Assembly (NCBI GenBank): GCA_903828515.1
Contig: CAIKMD010000007.1
Coordinates: 1,334,706-1,398,705 of the forward strand
Source: an uncultured Rhodospirillales bacterium
GTDB taxonomy: Bacteria > Pseudomonadota > Alphaproteobacteria > ATCC43930 > CGMCC-115725
Length of the DNA stretch: 64,000 nucleotides
Direction of reading: 5' to 3'
Part shown: piece after piece, positions 19,390 to 28,118 of the stretch
Layout: each line of letters opens with the position of its first letter
Numbering within the stretch: position 1 is the stretch's first letter
Notes under the pieces: generated by a model
The model's input: the letters and a program-made list of their open reading frames with translations, nothing else
The model's database searches: none
What the model was told of the DNA's origin: nothing
Program-made: the position numbers and the translations under genes

Positions 19390-22300
19390 TTGCAAAGCGA
19401 AGTCGACCAGATCAAAAGCAGTCTGGAGAAGGCGCGTCGGCTGCTGATTGACCTAACCAGATCGAACCGCCTCATCCATTCAACTCGGTCTGGACAACGA
19501 GCACACTGCTTAGAAATCGTTGATGCTGACGCAGACAACGTCTCGGAATCGCTCATGTGGGCTTCGACCCCACACCGGTTTCTCTTCGCGGGCGAAGAAG
19601 AAACGGATGCCAGGTCAATCAAATCGCTCCGGACCCTTCTTGATCCCGAAAAATTAAATAAGAGGCTTACAAAATTCTATCGCGAGAGCAGGACGTTCGA
19701 GGAAGAGCAGGGCGTCAACATTTTGTTTATGGCGCTTGGCTTTCTAAAATATTTTGAAGACCCACGAGCCCAAGAGGCCTGCTACGCGCCATTAATTCTG
19801 ATCCCGGTTTCCCTTGAGAGACTAAAAACCGGTGCGTATCGAATGCAGAGGCGTGATGAAGATTTAACTGTGAATGTTGCCCTTAGGGAAAAGCTCAAAC
19901 ACATTGCAGGTGTTGAGTTGCCCGATCTACCAAATGGCGACGAGGAATGGAAGCCGTCCGCATATTTCCAGAAGGTAGAGGAAGCGATTTCACGGCAAAC
20001 GACGTGGAATGTCGAGCGCAACGCTATTGGACTTGGGTTTTTTAGCTTTTCGAAATTTCTGATGTGGCGAGATTTAGATTCCTCATCGTGGCCGAAGAAC
20101 AATCTTTTAGACAACGTACTGGTCCAAACCCTTCTCGGGAGCAACGCAAAGTTCACCCCCGAGCCCCCTTTGGTTGGCGATGATGAGCGCATAGACGAAA
20201 AGATTGATCTTACGACTCAAAGCCACGTTCTCGACAGTGACTCAAGCCAGGCGACCGCAATCGCTGAAGTGTTGTCGGGTCGCCATCTTGTGATTCAGGG
20301 ACCGCCGGGAACCGGCAAATCGCAGACTATTGTAAATATTCTCGCCGCAGCGGCAGGGGCTGGAAAGAAAATATTATTCATTGCGGAAAAACTCGCCGCT
20401 TTGGAGGTGGTCAATGATCGCCTCAACAAATGCGGACTTGGCATACTTTGTCTTGAATTGCACAGTCGGAAAGCCAGCAAAAGTACGGTTATGAGTTCGA
20501 TTGGTTCCGCGATGAACAGGGCCGATACATCCACCGAGATCGGCCAAGATATTACCGCGACGATAAAATCTGATGTGCAAAAGCTAAACCGCTGGACCGA
20601 TACGCTTCACACAAAAGTTGGAAAGTCAGGTCATAGCGTATACGGGATCATGGGCGCTTCACAGTTGCGACGTCTCGAAGCCGCAAGATTAGGCGAGGCG
20701 AGGATCGAGCGCGACGACTGGACCTATGATCAAATTCGTGAAGCAATCGATCTTGCTGAACTAACGGCTCGGCGTCTTGGCCCAATTGGTGTGCCGGCGG
20801 ATCATCCGTGGTTTGGGGCGCGCGGGAAAGTACTCGCGCCATTTGATATAACCAGGCTTACCGCCACTTTGGATGTGGCCGTTGCAGCCTGTGAGAGGCT
20901 CGTCGAGGCCGCAAATGTTGGCGCCGCTCTCGTGGGGAGAGAGTCGCCCAAGACCGCCGACCAGGCGAGATCAGCGGCTAGGCTTCTCGAGAAAATTGCG
21001 AGTGTTCCAGAACTGGGGGCGCCTAATCTTAGTCATCCGTCATGGACCACTGAGCTATCCCGGATTGAGAAAATCATCGCCATTTTCATGTTGCTGCGCG
21101 GGGGCCAGAAAGCTGCGCGACAACTCGTAATTGAAGCGGCATGGTCCGAAGATTTAGTGGCGATAAGAAGGCCGATCGCGGCGCACGGCCAGAATATCTT
21201 CCGGATATTCAACGCCGAGTTCAAAGGCGCGATAGCGAAGTTGAAGGGCCTCTGTGTCGGACCAATTCCGAAACAGTATCGGGCTCGGGTCGAATTTCTC
21301 GATCAGATCATAGGAATTCAGCAAGCAGAGCGCGCATTTGCCGCCGATAGAGAGTTCTTCATAGGAGTTCTCGGGTCGCTATGGCGCGTCTTTGACACCG
21401 ACATCGATCGTGTCCAGGCGATCGTAGGTTGGATTAAAGCCCATGCGGAATATGGCGATGTCAGCGAAAGCTTGCGAGTTGCATCCCGCCTGACCGACCG
21501 TCAACATTTGTTAGAATTAAAAAATCGGATCGACACCGAAGTCGATCATCTCGGTGCTACCTTCAAAATAATTGAAGATAAAACAGCACCGGATTTTGCG
21601 GTCAAACTCCAGCACATTGGCTGGATGCAAGCCGATTTAGAAAAAGTTTTGTGCGTTTTGCGAGCCTGGCAGGCGTCCGTTAGCCGCTACAATGATTGGG
21701 TTGCGTTGCGCGATTCCTTTCAAGAATTGGATCGACTCGGTCTCGGCGCACTTGAGCGACTGGTCGTGGAGAAAGGATTGGCGGCCGACGACATGAGTGG
21801 CGCGGCCCGTGGGCTCATTATCGAGGCGTTGTGGAATCGTGCGGCCTTAGAAATACCTGAGATTGCGAAGATTGAAGGTTCGGAGCAGACGGATACCGTT
21901 ACGCGCTTCCGTGATTTGGATAAAAAGCTAATCCAACGCGCTCGCAGTCAAATTCTCGCCGACTATATGAAGCGTCGTCCGTCACTGAGTCATATTGGGG
22001 AAATGGGAATACTGCGCGACGAATTAGGACGCCAACGAGGGCGTAAACCGGTTCGTAAGGTTATGGAATTAGCAGGTCGAGCTGTTCAGCAGCTCAAACC
22101 CATTTTTTTGATGAGCCCATTGAGCGTTGCACAATTTCTACCGGCCGGTGGGGTTGAATTTGATCTCATTGTGATTGACGAGGCCTCGCAGATTTCACCC
22201 GAAGATGCACTGGGCGCAATTGCTCGCGCGAGACAAATTGTGGTTGTTGGAGATGACAAGCAGCTCCCGCCGACGAACTTCTTCAAACTTGCGGTCGCCG

Positions 22301-24033
22301 ATGATGACGAGACCGAAGACGAAGGTGCCAATGTTGTAAATTACGAAAGTATCCTGTCGATGGCGGGTAGCCGTGGTGTGTCTAGTCGGATGCTGCGCTG
22401 GCACTACAGGAGCAAGCACCCGAGTCTTATCGCTCTTTCGAACGCTTCTTGCTATGCAGATAATTTGTTGCTGCCACCGAGCCCTTTGATTTCCGGCGAT
22501 GAACTCGGCTTACGGCTCATTCAAACGCCGCGTAACTCATATGATCGGGGCAATACGGGTAGGAACGACCCCGAAGCTCGTGAAATAGCTAAGGCCGTCG
22601 CGCAACATCTTGAAATGTATCCCGACTTATCCCTTGGAATCGGCTGCTTCAGTGTGGCGCAGCGAAATGCCATTGATGACGCGCTGCACGAGTTCAAATT
22701 GCGCTCTGCTACGGACACGTTTCAGCCGAAGGGTGAACGCTTCTTTGTGAAGAATCTTGAGGCAATTCAGGGCGACGAGCGCGACGTAATTTTTATTTCG
22801 GTTGGCTACGGCACGGATGCGCAGGGTCGCTTTTTTAATAATTTTGGCCCGGTTAGCGCCGAAGGGGGTGAACGGCGGCTGAATGTGTTGATTTCGCGCG
22901 CGAGAATTCGGTGCGTCGTTTTTTCTTCGATAAAGGGAGGCGATATCGAGGAAAGCACTCACCCCGGCCCGCGTATGCTGAGGGATTTTTTACATTTTGC
23001 GGAGTCTGGTCATATAGCGGCCGGAAACACGACCGGCGCGGATTTCGATAGCGAATTTGAAAAGGCTGTTTCAGACGTTCTTCGGAAAAGCTGTTTCAAG
23101 GTGGCGAATCAAGTTGGCGTCGGCGGCTTTAAAATAGATCTCGCCGTTCATTCGCCGAGTCAACAAGGGCGCTTCGTGATCGGCATCGAGTGTGATGGCG
23201 CAACCTATCACAATTCCAGGTCCGCGAGGGATCGCGACCGGCTTCGGCAGGATATTTTGGAGGGGATGGGCTGGAAGCTACATCGAATTTGGTCGACGGA
23301 TTGGTTTCGGCATCCGGAACGCGAGACCGACCGGCTGTTGCGTGTTGTGCAAGAGGCGTGTTCTGATCCGCCGAAACCGATCATCAGCCCCCCTCCGGCC
23401 GAGGAAATAGATCATCGCGAACCCGATGCGGAGGGGGAAACAGGAATATCGCCGGCGCCGGAGCCTTTACAACTCGTTGTGCAACCCTATCGCATCGCCC
23501 AGCTTCCGAAACAAATAACCATTTTTGACGATACAGATATGAATCGCCTCGCACACCTTGCGATCATTGTTGTCGAAGTAGAAGGGCCCGTGTTTATTGA
23601 CCGCATCGCAAAAAGGATCAGAACAGCGTTTGGCCTCAAACGTACAGGGAATCAAATTAAAGGCAGGATTGGTGATGCTCTTAATGCGGCTGAAAGGTTA
23701 GGCCGTGTGATCGAGGTTCATCCAGGTTTTTGGGATCTGGCCGGTCGCGGCAAACCTACTGTACGAAACCACAAGGATAGTGGCGAGCAACCCTTAGCCC
23801 CTGAGGATATTTGTCCGACGGAATATCAAGAGGGAATTGTTGACGTACTGAGCGCGACCGTTAATGCCCACCGCAGTGAGCTTGTCGTTGCTGTAACGCG
23901 ATTGCTTGGCTTTGATCGTACCGGTCCGGGGCTTCGGTCCGCTATCGAGGAACAGATTGATAACTTGGTTCAGGCGACACGCGTGATAGAGGTCGGTCAA
24001 ATGTTATCTGTGGTTCGCTCCGAATTGCAGTGA
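19390..24033 (+). CDS. DUF4011-SF1 helicase-Vsr/MTES_1575-like nuclease-DUF3320 protein (putative phage defence)
   Basis: A 1547-residue multidomain protein. Residues ~5-220 fit DUF4011 (ARRLLIDLTRSNRLIH and later FLKYFEDPRAQEACYAPLIL). The helicase core is of the Upf1-like SF1 class: Walker A GPPGTGKS at 304-311, DEAS at 930-933, then DDKQLPPTNFF, MLRWHYRSKHPSL, AIQGDERDVIFISVGYG and LNVLISRA. A PD-(D/E)xK/Vsr-like nuclease follows, with D1250 in FKIDLAV and E1267-C-D1269 in GIECDGATYHNS. A DUF3320-like region lies at ~1384-1450. Proteins with this order are reported in defence islands (single-gene 'Hhe' type, from memory). It starts with TTG after GGGGGA. Its DNA is visibly richer in A+T than its neighbours, suggesting transfer. 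All catalytic motifs look intact. Confidence 0.88.
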   Translation: MQSEVDQIKSSLEKARRLLIDLTRSNRLIHSTRSGQRAHCLEIVDADADNVSESLMWASTPHRFLFAGEEETDARSIKSLRTLLDPEKLNKRLTKFYRESRTFEEEQGVNILFMALGFLKYFEDPRAQEACYAPLILIPVSLERLKTGAYRMQRRDEDLTVNVALREKLKHIAGVELPDLPNGDEEWKPSAYFQKVEEAISRQTTWNVERNAIGLGFFSFSKFLMWRDLDSSSWPKNNLLDNVLVQTLLGSNAKFTPEPPLVGDDERIDEKIDLTTQSHVLDSDSSQATAIAEVLSGRHLVIQGPPGTGKSQTIVNILAAAAGAGKKILFIAEKLAALEVVNDRLNKCGLGILCLELHSRKASKSTVMSSIGSAMNRADTSTEIGQDITATIKSDVQKLNRWTDTLHTKVGKSGHSVYGIMGASQLRRLEAARLGEARIERDDWTYDQIREAIDLAELTARRLGPIGVPADHPWFGARGKVLAPFDITRLTATLDVAVAACERLVEAANVGAALVGRESPKTADQARSAARLLEKIASVPELGAPNLSHPSWTTELSRIEKIIAIFMLLRGGQKAARQLVIEAAWSEDLVAIRRPIAAHGQNIFRIFNAEFKGAIAKLKGLCVGPIPKQYRARVEFLDQIIGIQQAERAFAADREFFIGVLGSLWRVFDTDIDRVQAIVGWIKAHAEYGDVSESLRVASRLTDRQHLLELKNRIDTEVDHLGATFKIIEDKTAPDFAVKLQHIGWMQADLEKVLCVLRAWQASVSRYNDWVALRDSFQELDRLGLGALERLVVEKGLAADDMSGAARGLIIEALWNRAALEIPEIAKIEGSEQTDTVTRFRDLDKKLIQRARSQILADYMKRRPSLSHIGEMGILRDELGRQRGRKPVRKVMELAGRAVQQLKPIFLMSPLSVAQFLPAGGVEFDLIVIDEASQISPEDALGAIARARQIVVVGDDKQLPPTNFFKLAVADDDETEDEGANVVNYESILSMAGSRGVSSRMLRWHYRSKHPSLIALSNASCYADNLLLPPSPLISGDELGLRLIQTPRNSYDRGNTGRNDPEAREIAKAVAQHLEMYPDLSLGIGCFSVAQRNAIDDALHEFKLRSATDTFQPKGERFFVKNLEAIQGDERDVIFISVGYGTDAQGRFFNNFGPVSAEGGERRLNVLISRARIRCVVFSSIKGGDIEESTHPGPRMLRDFLHFAESGHIAAGNTTGADFDSEFEKAVSDVLRKSCFKVANQVGVGGFKIDLAVHSPSQQGRFVIGIECDGATYHNSRSARDRDRLRQDILEGMGWKLHRIWSTDWFRHPERETDRLLRVVQEACSDPPKPIISPPPAEEIDHREPDAEGETGISPAPEPLQLVVQPYRIAQLPKQITIFDDTDMNRLAHLAIIVVEVEGPVFIDRIAKRIRTAFGLKRTGNQIKGRIGDALNAAERLGRVIEVHPGFWDLAGRGKPTVRNHKDSGEQPLAPEDICPTEYQEGIVDVLSATVNAHRSELVVAVTRLLGFDRTGPGLRSAIEEQIDNLVQATRVIEVGQMLSVVRSELQ

Positions 24034-24112
24034 CAGTGCGTTCAATTGCTACGTTGTACCCAAGCGATTACCGGCATTAGCACCGCAATTCTTTGCGATC
24101 GTGACGTGGAGG

Positions 24113-24496
24113 TCAGAGCCAGGCGGTCAGATCGTCGAGCGGGACGCCGAGCGCGGCCGCGATCTTGACCATGGCGTCGAGGCTGCCGGGTTTCTTGCGG
24201 GTTTCGATCTCGCTGAGATAGCCCTTCGGCACGCCGCTCGCCGCGGCGATCTGCTCGATCGTCTTGCCGCGATGCTTGCGCCAGACACGCGCCGGATGCG
24301 CGCCGTCGAGGAGTTCCTTCACCATCTCGATCGGCAGGTCGTTTTCATGCGCCTTTTCATAGCCCATGGCCTTCTCGCGCGTCTCGGCCTTTCTGACAAC
24401 GGCGCGGTCATGGGCGTCTTCGGCGCGGGCGATCAGCTTCTCGTATTGAGCGCGCGTCAGGGTGACGGTGTCGGTTTTCATCGCTGCCTTGCTCAT
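24113..24496 (-). CDS. XRE-family HTH antitoxin of a type II toxin-antitoxin pair
   Basis: A 127-residue protein. The N-terminal half is charged and helical (MSKAAMKTDTVTLTRAQYEK), presumably the toxin-binding part. The C-terminal half is an HTH_3/XRE DNA-binding domain: VWRKHRGKTIEQIAAASG, then VPKGYLSEIETRKKPGSL and MVKIAAALGVPLDDLTAWL. Its start overlaps the toxin stop by four bases, so translation is coupled. The order toxin then antitoxin is that of HigBA-like pairs. It probably represses the operon through the inverted repeat at 24760-24807. Confidence 0.88.
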   Translation of the reverse strand: MSKAAMKTDTVTLTRAQYEKLIARAEDAHDRAVVRKAETREKAMGYEKAHENDLPIEMVKELLDGAHPARVWRKHRGKTIEQIAAASGVPKGYLSEIETRKKPGSLDAMVKIAAALGVPLDDLTAWL

Positions 24497-24750
24497 CGGT
24501 AGATTTCCTTTCGGTTTCCCACGAACTCGACGACCACGGTTTCGATTCCCCGGTTGACCCGGCAGATCGCGCGCCAATCACCATGCCGAACCCGGACCGC
24601 GCCATTCATTCCCGTCAGATGCTTGGCGGCCGGGTTGGGGGCGAACGGGGCAGCGGCGAATTGCATGATCTTCTTCATCAGCGCCGCTGAGTCCCTCTTC
24701 GGCATCGCGGCGAGGGCCTTGGCGGCGGCTGGGGTGAAGGTCGCTTTCAC
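24493..24750 (-). CDS. RelE/ParE-superfamily toxin
   Basis: An 85-residue protein, MKATFTPAAAKALAAMPKRD with the later RVRHGDWRAICRVNRG and TVVVEFVGNRKEIYR. The small size, the GDWRAI strand and the terminal basic NRKEIYR strand match the RelE/ParE fold, whose members cleave mRNA on the ribosome or poison gyrase. Conserved R and K residues are present, so it is probably active. It is first in a two-gene operon with the HTH antitoxin and begins 9 bp from a perfect 16-bp inverted repeat. Confidence 0.87.
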   Translation of the reverse strand: MKATFTPAAAKALAAMPKRDSAALMKKIMQFAAAPFAPNPAAKHLTGMNGAVRVRHGDWRAICRVNRGIETVVVEFVGNRKEIYR

Positions 24751-24759
24751 GTTCCGATT

Positions 24760-24807
24760 ATCTCCAATAGAGAAATCGTCGTCAAATCAATTTTCTCTAT
24801 TGGAGAT
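24760..24807. promoter_or_regulatory. perfect 16-bp inverted repeat, probable toxin-antitoxin operator
   Basis: The arm ATCTCCAATAGAGAAA (24760-24775) is repeated inverted as TTTCTCTATTGGAGAT (24792-24807), with a 16-base spacer. Each arm also contains an internal CTCNNNNNGAG-like dyad (CTCCAATAGAG), so each could be a half operator bound by one HTH dimer. It lies directly upstream of the toxin start codon at 24750. The location and symmetry fit autoregulation by the antitoxin. Confidence 0.75.
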
Positions 24808-24856
24808 TTAATACAAACCCGTCTCCGCGAGGGTATCCTTGAATCTCGTTGCCACG

Positions 24857-26092
24857 TCACGCCGTTCGATCCGGAAACAATCCCGGCATCCAGCGCGATG
24901 CTAGGGTTGCGGGGAAGGCGAGGCGCAAAGGTGCGCGCGTGCTCTCGGAAGCGAGAACGCCTTGTTCGAGTAATGCGGAAACGACGCGGCGGGCCTGGCG
25001 TTCGCCGGTGCCGACGATGGCGGCGGTGTCGCCGCGCGGAAGTTCGCCGCGATAGAGGATGGCCTCCAGGATCGCGCCGGATTTTTGCGGTAGCTTGTCG
25101 AGCCGGATTTGCTCTTCGGTCCAGAGCAGGATGCGCGTGCGCAACTGGTCCGGCTGCATCAGGTTTTCCATGAAGTTGACCTGATCGAGGCAGACCCTCA
25201 GGAAGAAGTTGGTGAATTCGGCCAGCGCCTCTTCGCTGAGATTGCCCCGGCCGTCGAGGTCGTTGCGGCGCGGCAGGTCGCATTCGGCGAGGTGGCCCAT
25301 ATAGACATCGACGCTACGCGCGAGGCCGCGCGCGATCGACCAGACCGCGCCGGTGTCCAAGGCTTCGAGCAGCGTCGCGTGCGACATCAGTCTGGCCACG
25401 CGTCCGTTGCCGTCGAGGAAGGGATGAATCCACGCAAAGCGATGATGCGCCGCGGCGGCGGCGATGATGGTCTCGCTCTTGCCGAGTTTGCCGTAGGCCT
25501 GTTCGAAGCGTTCGAGGAAGCGCGGCACCGCCGGCGCACTGATGGCGACATGGTGGCCAACCGCGACATCGCGATGGCGTAGTTCGCCGGGGATGATTTT
25601 GACGCGTTCCTTTGTCTGCGGGTCTTCGATCCACAGGAGATCCTCGGGCAGTGCCTCGCAAAATCGCCGGTGAATCTCGCGAATGGCATCCGTCGTGACG
25701 GCGCGGCCTTTGATGCCGCCATTGTCGATCCAGTGCTGAACCGCGATATGAGCCCGGGCTTCGAGTTGAAGGTCGCGCTTCGTGGCGTCACGGCTGTAGT
25801 CGCCCTTGAGCGCGCGCTCGATATCGATCGGATGCGTATCGTGTCCTTCGATCAGGTTGCTGTAGTAGCAGTTCATCGAACGCACGAGGTCGGCGAGCGA
25901 GGTCAGCAGGCTCGGAGGCAGTGAGCTGCGGAAGGCGGCGCTCTTCTGCGCCAGTTCCAGCGCCAGATCGGTGAGCGAGGCGCGGTGGCGCGAGGTTTCG
26001 CCGATCAGCATCGGCTCCATCAGGCCGATGCTTTCGCCCCGATCATGCGCCGCTTTAATGTCCGGTTTGATGTCCGCTTTCTTCGTGGCCAT
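24857..26092 (-). CDS. Fic family protein (putative AMP-transferase)
   Basis: A 411-residue protein with a Fic_N region, a central Fic domain and a C-terminal winged-helix-like region. The active-site motif HPFLDGNGR (H223 to R231) is canonical, so it should transfer AMP or a similar group to hydroxyl side chains. An inhibitory motif of the class II type, S-x-x-x-E-G, is visible at S78 to G83 (SNLIEG), so the protein is likely self-inhibited. The tail (about 330-400; GDTAAIVGTGERQARRVVSALL) resembles a winged helix. There is no separate antitoxin gene beside it. It faces an NMT1-type binding-protein gene across an AT-rich gap. Confidence 0.93.
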   Translation of the reverse strand: MATKKADIKPDIKAAHDRGESIGLMEPMLIGETSRHRASLTDLALELAQKSAAFRSSLPPSLLTSLADLVRSMNCYYSNLIEGHDTHPIDIERALKGDYSRDATKRDLQLEARAHIAVQHWIDNGGIKGRAVTTDAIREIHRRFCEALPEDLLWIEDPQTKERVKIIPGELRHRDVAVGHHVAISAPAVPRFLERFEQAYGKLGKSETIIAAAAAHHRFAWIHPFLDGNGRVARLMSHATLLEALDTGAVWSIARGLARSVDVYMGHLAECDLPRRNDLDGRGNLSEEALAEFTNFFLRVCLDQVNFMENLMQPDQLRTRILLWTEEQIRLDKLPQKSGAILEAILYRGELPRGDTAAIVGTGERQARRVVSALLEQGVLASESTRAPLRLAFPATLASRWMPGLFPDRTA

Positions 26093-26244
26093 AATCCTTT
26101 ATATATCATATAATTATATTAATAAAAAGCGAAGTTCTGTAGGTTAAAATGTCCGCTTCCAAGGCCATGTTAAGGTGGTTGGGCGGCGCGAATTTGGCGC
26201 TAATATCGTGCCCAAGAACAATGAATCGACGACAAGGGGGAACC
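26093..26244. promoter_or_regulatory. divergent AT-rich promoter region with 12-bp palindrome
   Basis: The gap between the Fic gene and the binding-protein gene holds a run of A/T unlike the surrounding DNA. The palindrome ATATAATTATAT (26108-26119) contains TATAAT on both strands, so it can serve as a -10 box for either gene and as an operator. AAGGGGG at 26234-26240 is the ribosome site that selects the ATG at 26245 over the in-frame starts further upstream. Confidence 0.5.
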
Positions 26245-27225
26245 ATGTTTGGCCTGATTCCGACATCAAGAATCGCTCGCTTCTGTCTGCGCCTCGTTCT
26301 CGCCGCTGCCGGCGTCCTTTATGCGACGAGCAGCGGATCGGCGGAAAGCTTGCGCGTCGGAAAGGCGTTTCCCTCGGCTTTCGGGTTCGTTCCGCTCGAT
26401 GTCGGCGCGCGCGAAGGCATCTTCAAGAAATATGATCTCGATATCGAGATCACGAGCTTCGGCGGGGCGCCGATGCTGGTTCAGGCCTTGACCGCTGACG
26501 CCGTCGATATCGGGCTCGATGGCGGATCGGATATTGCGATGATCGCCAAGGGCATGCCGGGAAAAGGCGTTGGCGCTCTCGGCAACGCGCCGCTCGAAAT
26601 CACGATCGTCGCGGCGCCCAATACAACGATGAAGACGGTCGCCGATCTGAAGGGAAGGAAAATATCGGTCTCCCAGATCAGTACCTTGACCGGATGGCTG
26701 GTCAGCGAGCTGTCGCGTCAGCAAGGCTGGGGCGTCGAAGGGATTACCCGCATCGCATCGGGAAACGCGGGTCTGTCGAATCTCGTGTCCGGCGATGTCG
26801 ATGGATTCACCATCGATCTGTCGACCGCCCTGCAGCTTCAGCGGCAAGGGCGGGGGAAGCTCTTTCTGAAGTTCGGCGATTACGTCAAGGATTTCCACGC
26901 TTACGTCATCATCGCGCAAAATTCGCTGATCGCGAAGCGGCCGGCCGCGTTGCGGTCGTTCCTCAAGGCGTGGTACGAGACGATTGCGTTCATGAAAGCC
27001 AATAAAGAGCGCAGCGTCGCCGTCGCGGCGGAGATCCAGCATGTCGATCCCGACATCGCCGCGGGCACCTATGACGTGATGATGAATTCGTTTTCGACCG
27101 ATGGAAAATTCTCGCCCAAGGCATTGGAGGTCATGGCGCGGTCGTTCGTCGATCTCGGCGTCGTCGACAAGCCCCCCAATCCCGCCGACCTCGTGACCGA
27201 AGCGTACCTTTCGCCCGTCAAATAA
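26245..27225 (+). CDS. NMT1/THI5-type ABC substrate-binding protein
   Basis: A 326-residue periplasmic protein. The start MFGLIPTSRIARFCLRLVLAA gives a signal peptide cut near GSAESL. The mature protein begins LRVGKAFPSAFGFVPLDVG and has REGIFKKYDLDIEITSFGG, ISVSQISTLTGWLVSELS and a C-terminal helical lobe. It resembles the proteins at 13153 and 31098. The in-frame ATGs at 26149, 26167 and 26221 lack a good ribosome site. An acetoacetate-decarboxylase-like gene and a cupin gene follow on the same strand, probably in one operon. No permease or ATPase is near. Confidence 0.88.
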   Translation: MFGLIPTSRIARFCLRLVLAAAGVLYATSSGSAESLRVGKAFPSAFGFVPLDVGAREGIFKKYDLDIEITSFGGAPMLVQALTADAVDIGLDGGSDIAMIAKGMPGKGVGALGNAPLEITIVAAPNTTMKTVADLKGRKISVSQISTLTGWLVSELSRQQGWGVEGITRIASGNAGLSNLVSGDVDGFTIDLSTALQLQRQGRGKLFLKFGDYVKDFHAYVIIAQNSLIAKRPAALRSFLKAWYETIAFMKANKERSVAVAAEIQHVDPDIAAGTYDVMMNSFSTDGKFSPKALEVMARSFVDLGVVDKPPNPADLVTEAYLSPVK

Positions 27226-27247
27226 ATTCGCGGGAAGGCAGGACGCG

Positions 27248-28096
27248 ATGAAGACCGATGACCCGAACCTCAAGCCGCAATACCGGATGCCGCGCGTGTT
27301 CGGCGCGCTGCCCGGTCCGCGCAACGTGCCGAAAGACAAACAGCATCTGCCGAACAACCAGACCAATCTGGTCATGTCGGTTACCGTGCTGACCGATGCG
27401 CGGCTCCTGGCCGAATTGCTGCCGCCCGACTGCACGCTCGCCGGCGAGCCGCTGCTCACCGTCACCATGACGGTGATGTCGAATATCGGCTGGCTCGCGG
27501 GGCGCGGCTATTCGATCCTCAATGTCGGCTTCCCGATTGCTCATCAGTCGCGACGCAGCGGCACGGTCAGCGGCAATTTCACGCCGGTGCTGTGGGAGAA
27601 TCATGCCGACCCGATCATGACCGGCCGCGAGGAGCTGGGCTTTGCCAAGATCTATGCCGACATGCCGCCGCCGGTGGTGATCGGCGATACCTATCGCGGG
27701 GCGGCGTTGTGGCAGGGTTTTCGTTTCTTCGACATCGCGGTGAGCGACCTTGTCGAGGCGCCCGCGCAGCCGGCGCCGGCTTCGGGCAGCTTTCACTACA
27801 AGTTCGTTCCGCGCACGGGCGCGCTGGGCGAGGCTGACGTCGCCTATCTCGAATATGCGCCGCCGAACGGGCTCGCGACCGGCTATGGCGGCATGCGGAT
27901 GACGCAGCGGCGGACGGGCAAGGGAAAATTCCAGTTTCATCCCGCCCGTTGGGAAGACGTGCCGTTTCAGTATCCGATCATCAATGCGCTCGCCGATCTT
28001 CCGGTGCGCGAGGCGCGTGGGGCCAGCGTGACGATGCTGGCCGCGAGCGGCACCATCGGCGATCCCAGCGCGGGGACGTTGAGCGAAATCGACTGA
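27248..28096 (+). CDS. acetoacetate decarboxylase-fold protein
   Basis: A 282-residue protein of the ADC-like superfamily. The fold signature YSILNVGFPIAH and the segment NHADPIMTGREELGFAK are visible; K134 in GFAK occupies the position of the Schiff-base lysine of acetoacetate decarboxylase, following E128/E129. Family members include decarboxylases and also aldolase-dehydratases, so the reaction is not certain. It is 22 bp after the binding-protein gene and 22 bp before the cupin gene, and likely cotranscribed with both. Confidence 0.82.
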   Translation: MKTDDPNLKPQYRMPRVFGALPGPRNVPKDKQHLPNNQTNLVMSVTVLTDARLLAELLPPDCTLAGEPLLTVTMTVMSNIGWLAGRGYSILNVGFPIAHQSRRSGTVSGNFTPVLWENHADPIMTGREELGFAKIYADMPPPVVIGDTYRGAALWQGFRFFDIAVSDLVEAPAQPAPASGSFHYKFVPRTGALGEADVAYLEYAPPNGLATGYGGMRMTQRRTGKGKFQFHPARWEDVPFQYPIINALADLPVREARGASVTMLAASGTIGDPSAGTLSEID

Positions 28097-28118
28097 CCGA
28101 TCATCAAAGGAGGAAGCC

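Noticed and set aside
19211-26148. Prophage or integrative element
   Set aside because: No integrase, phage structural gene, tRNA target or direct repeats at the ends were visible; only island-like content.
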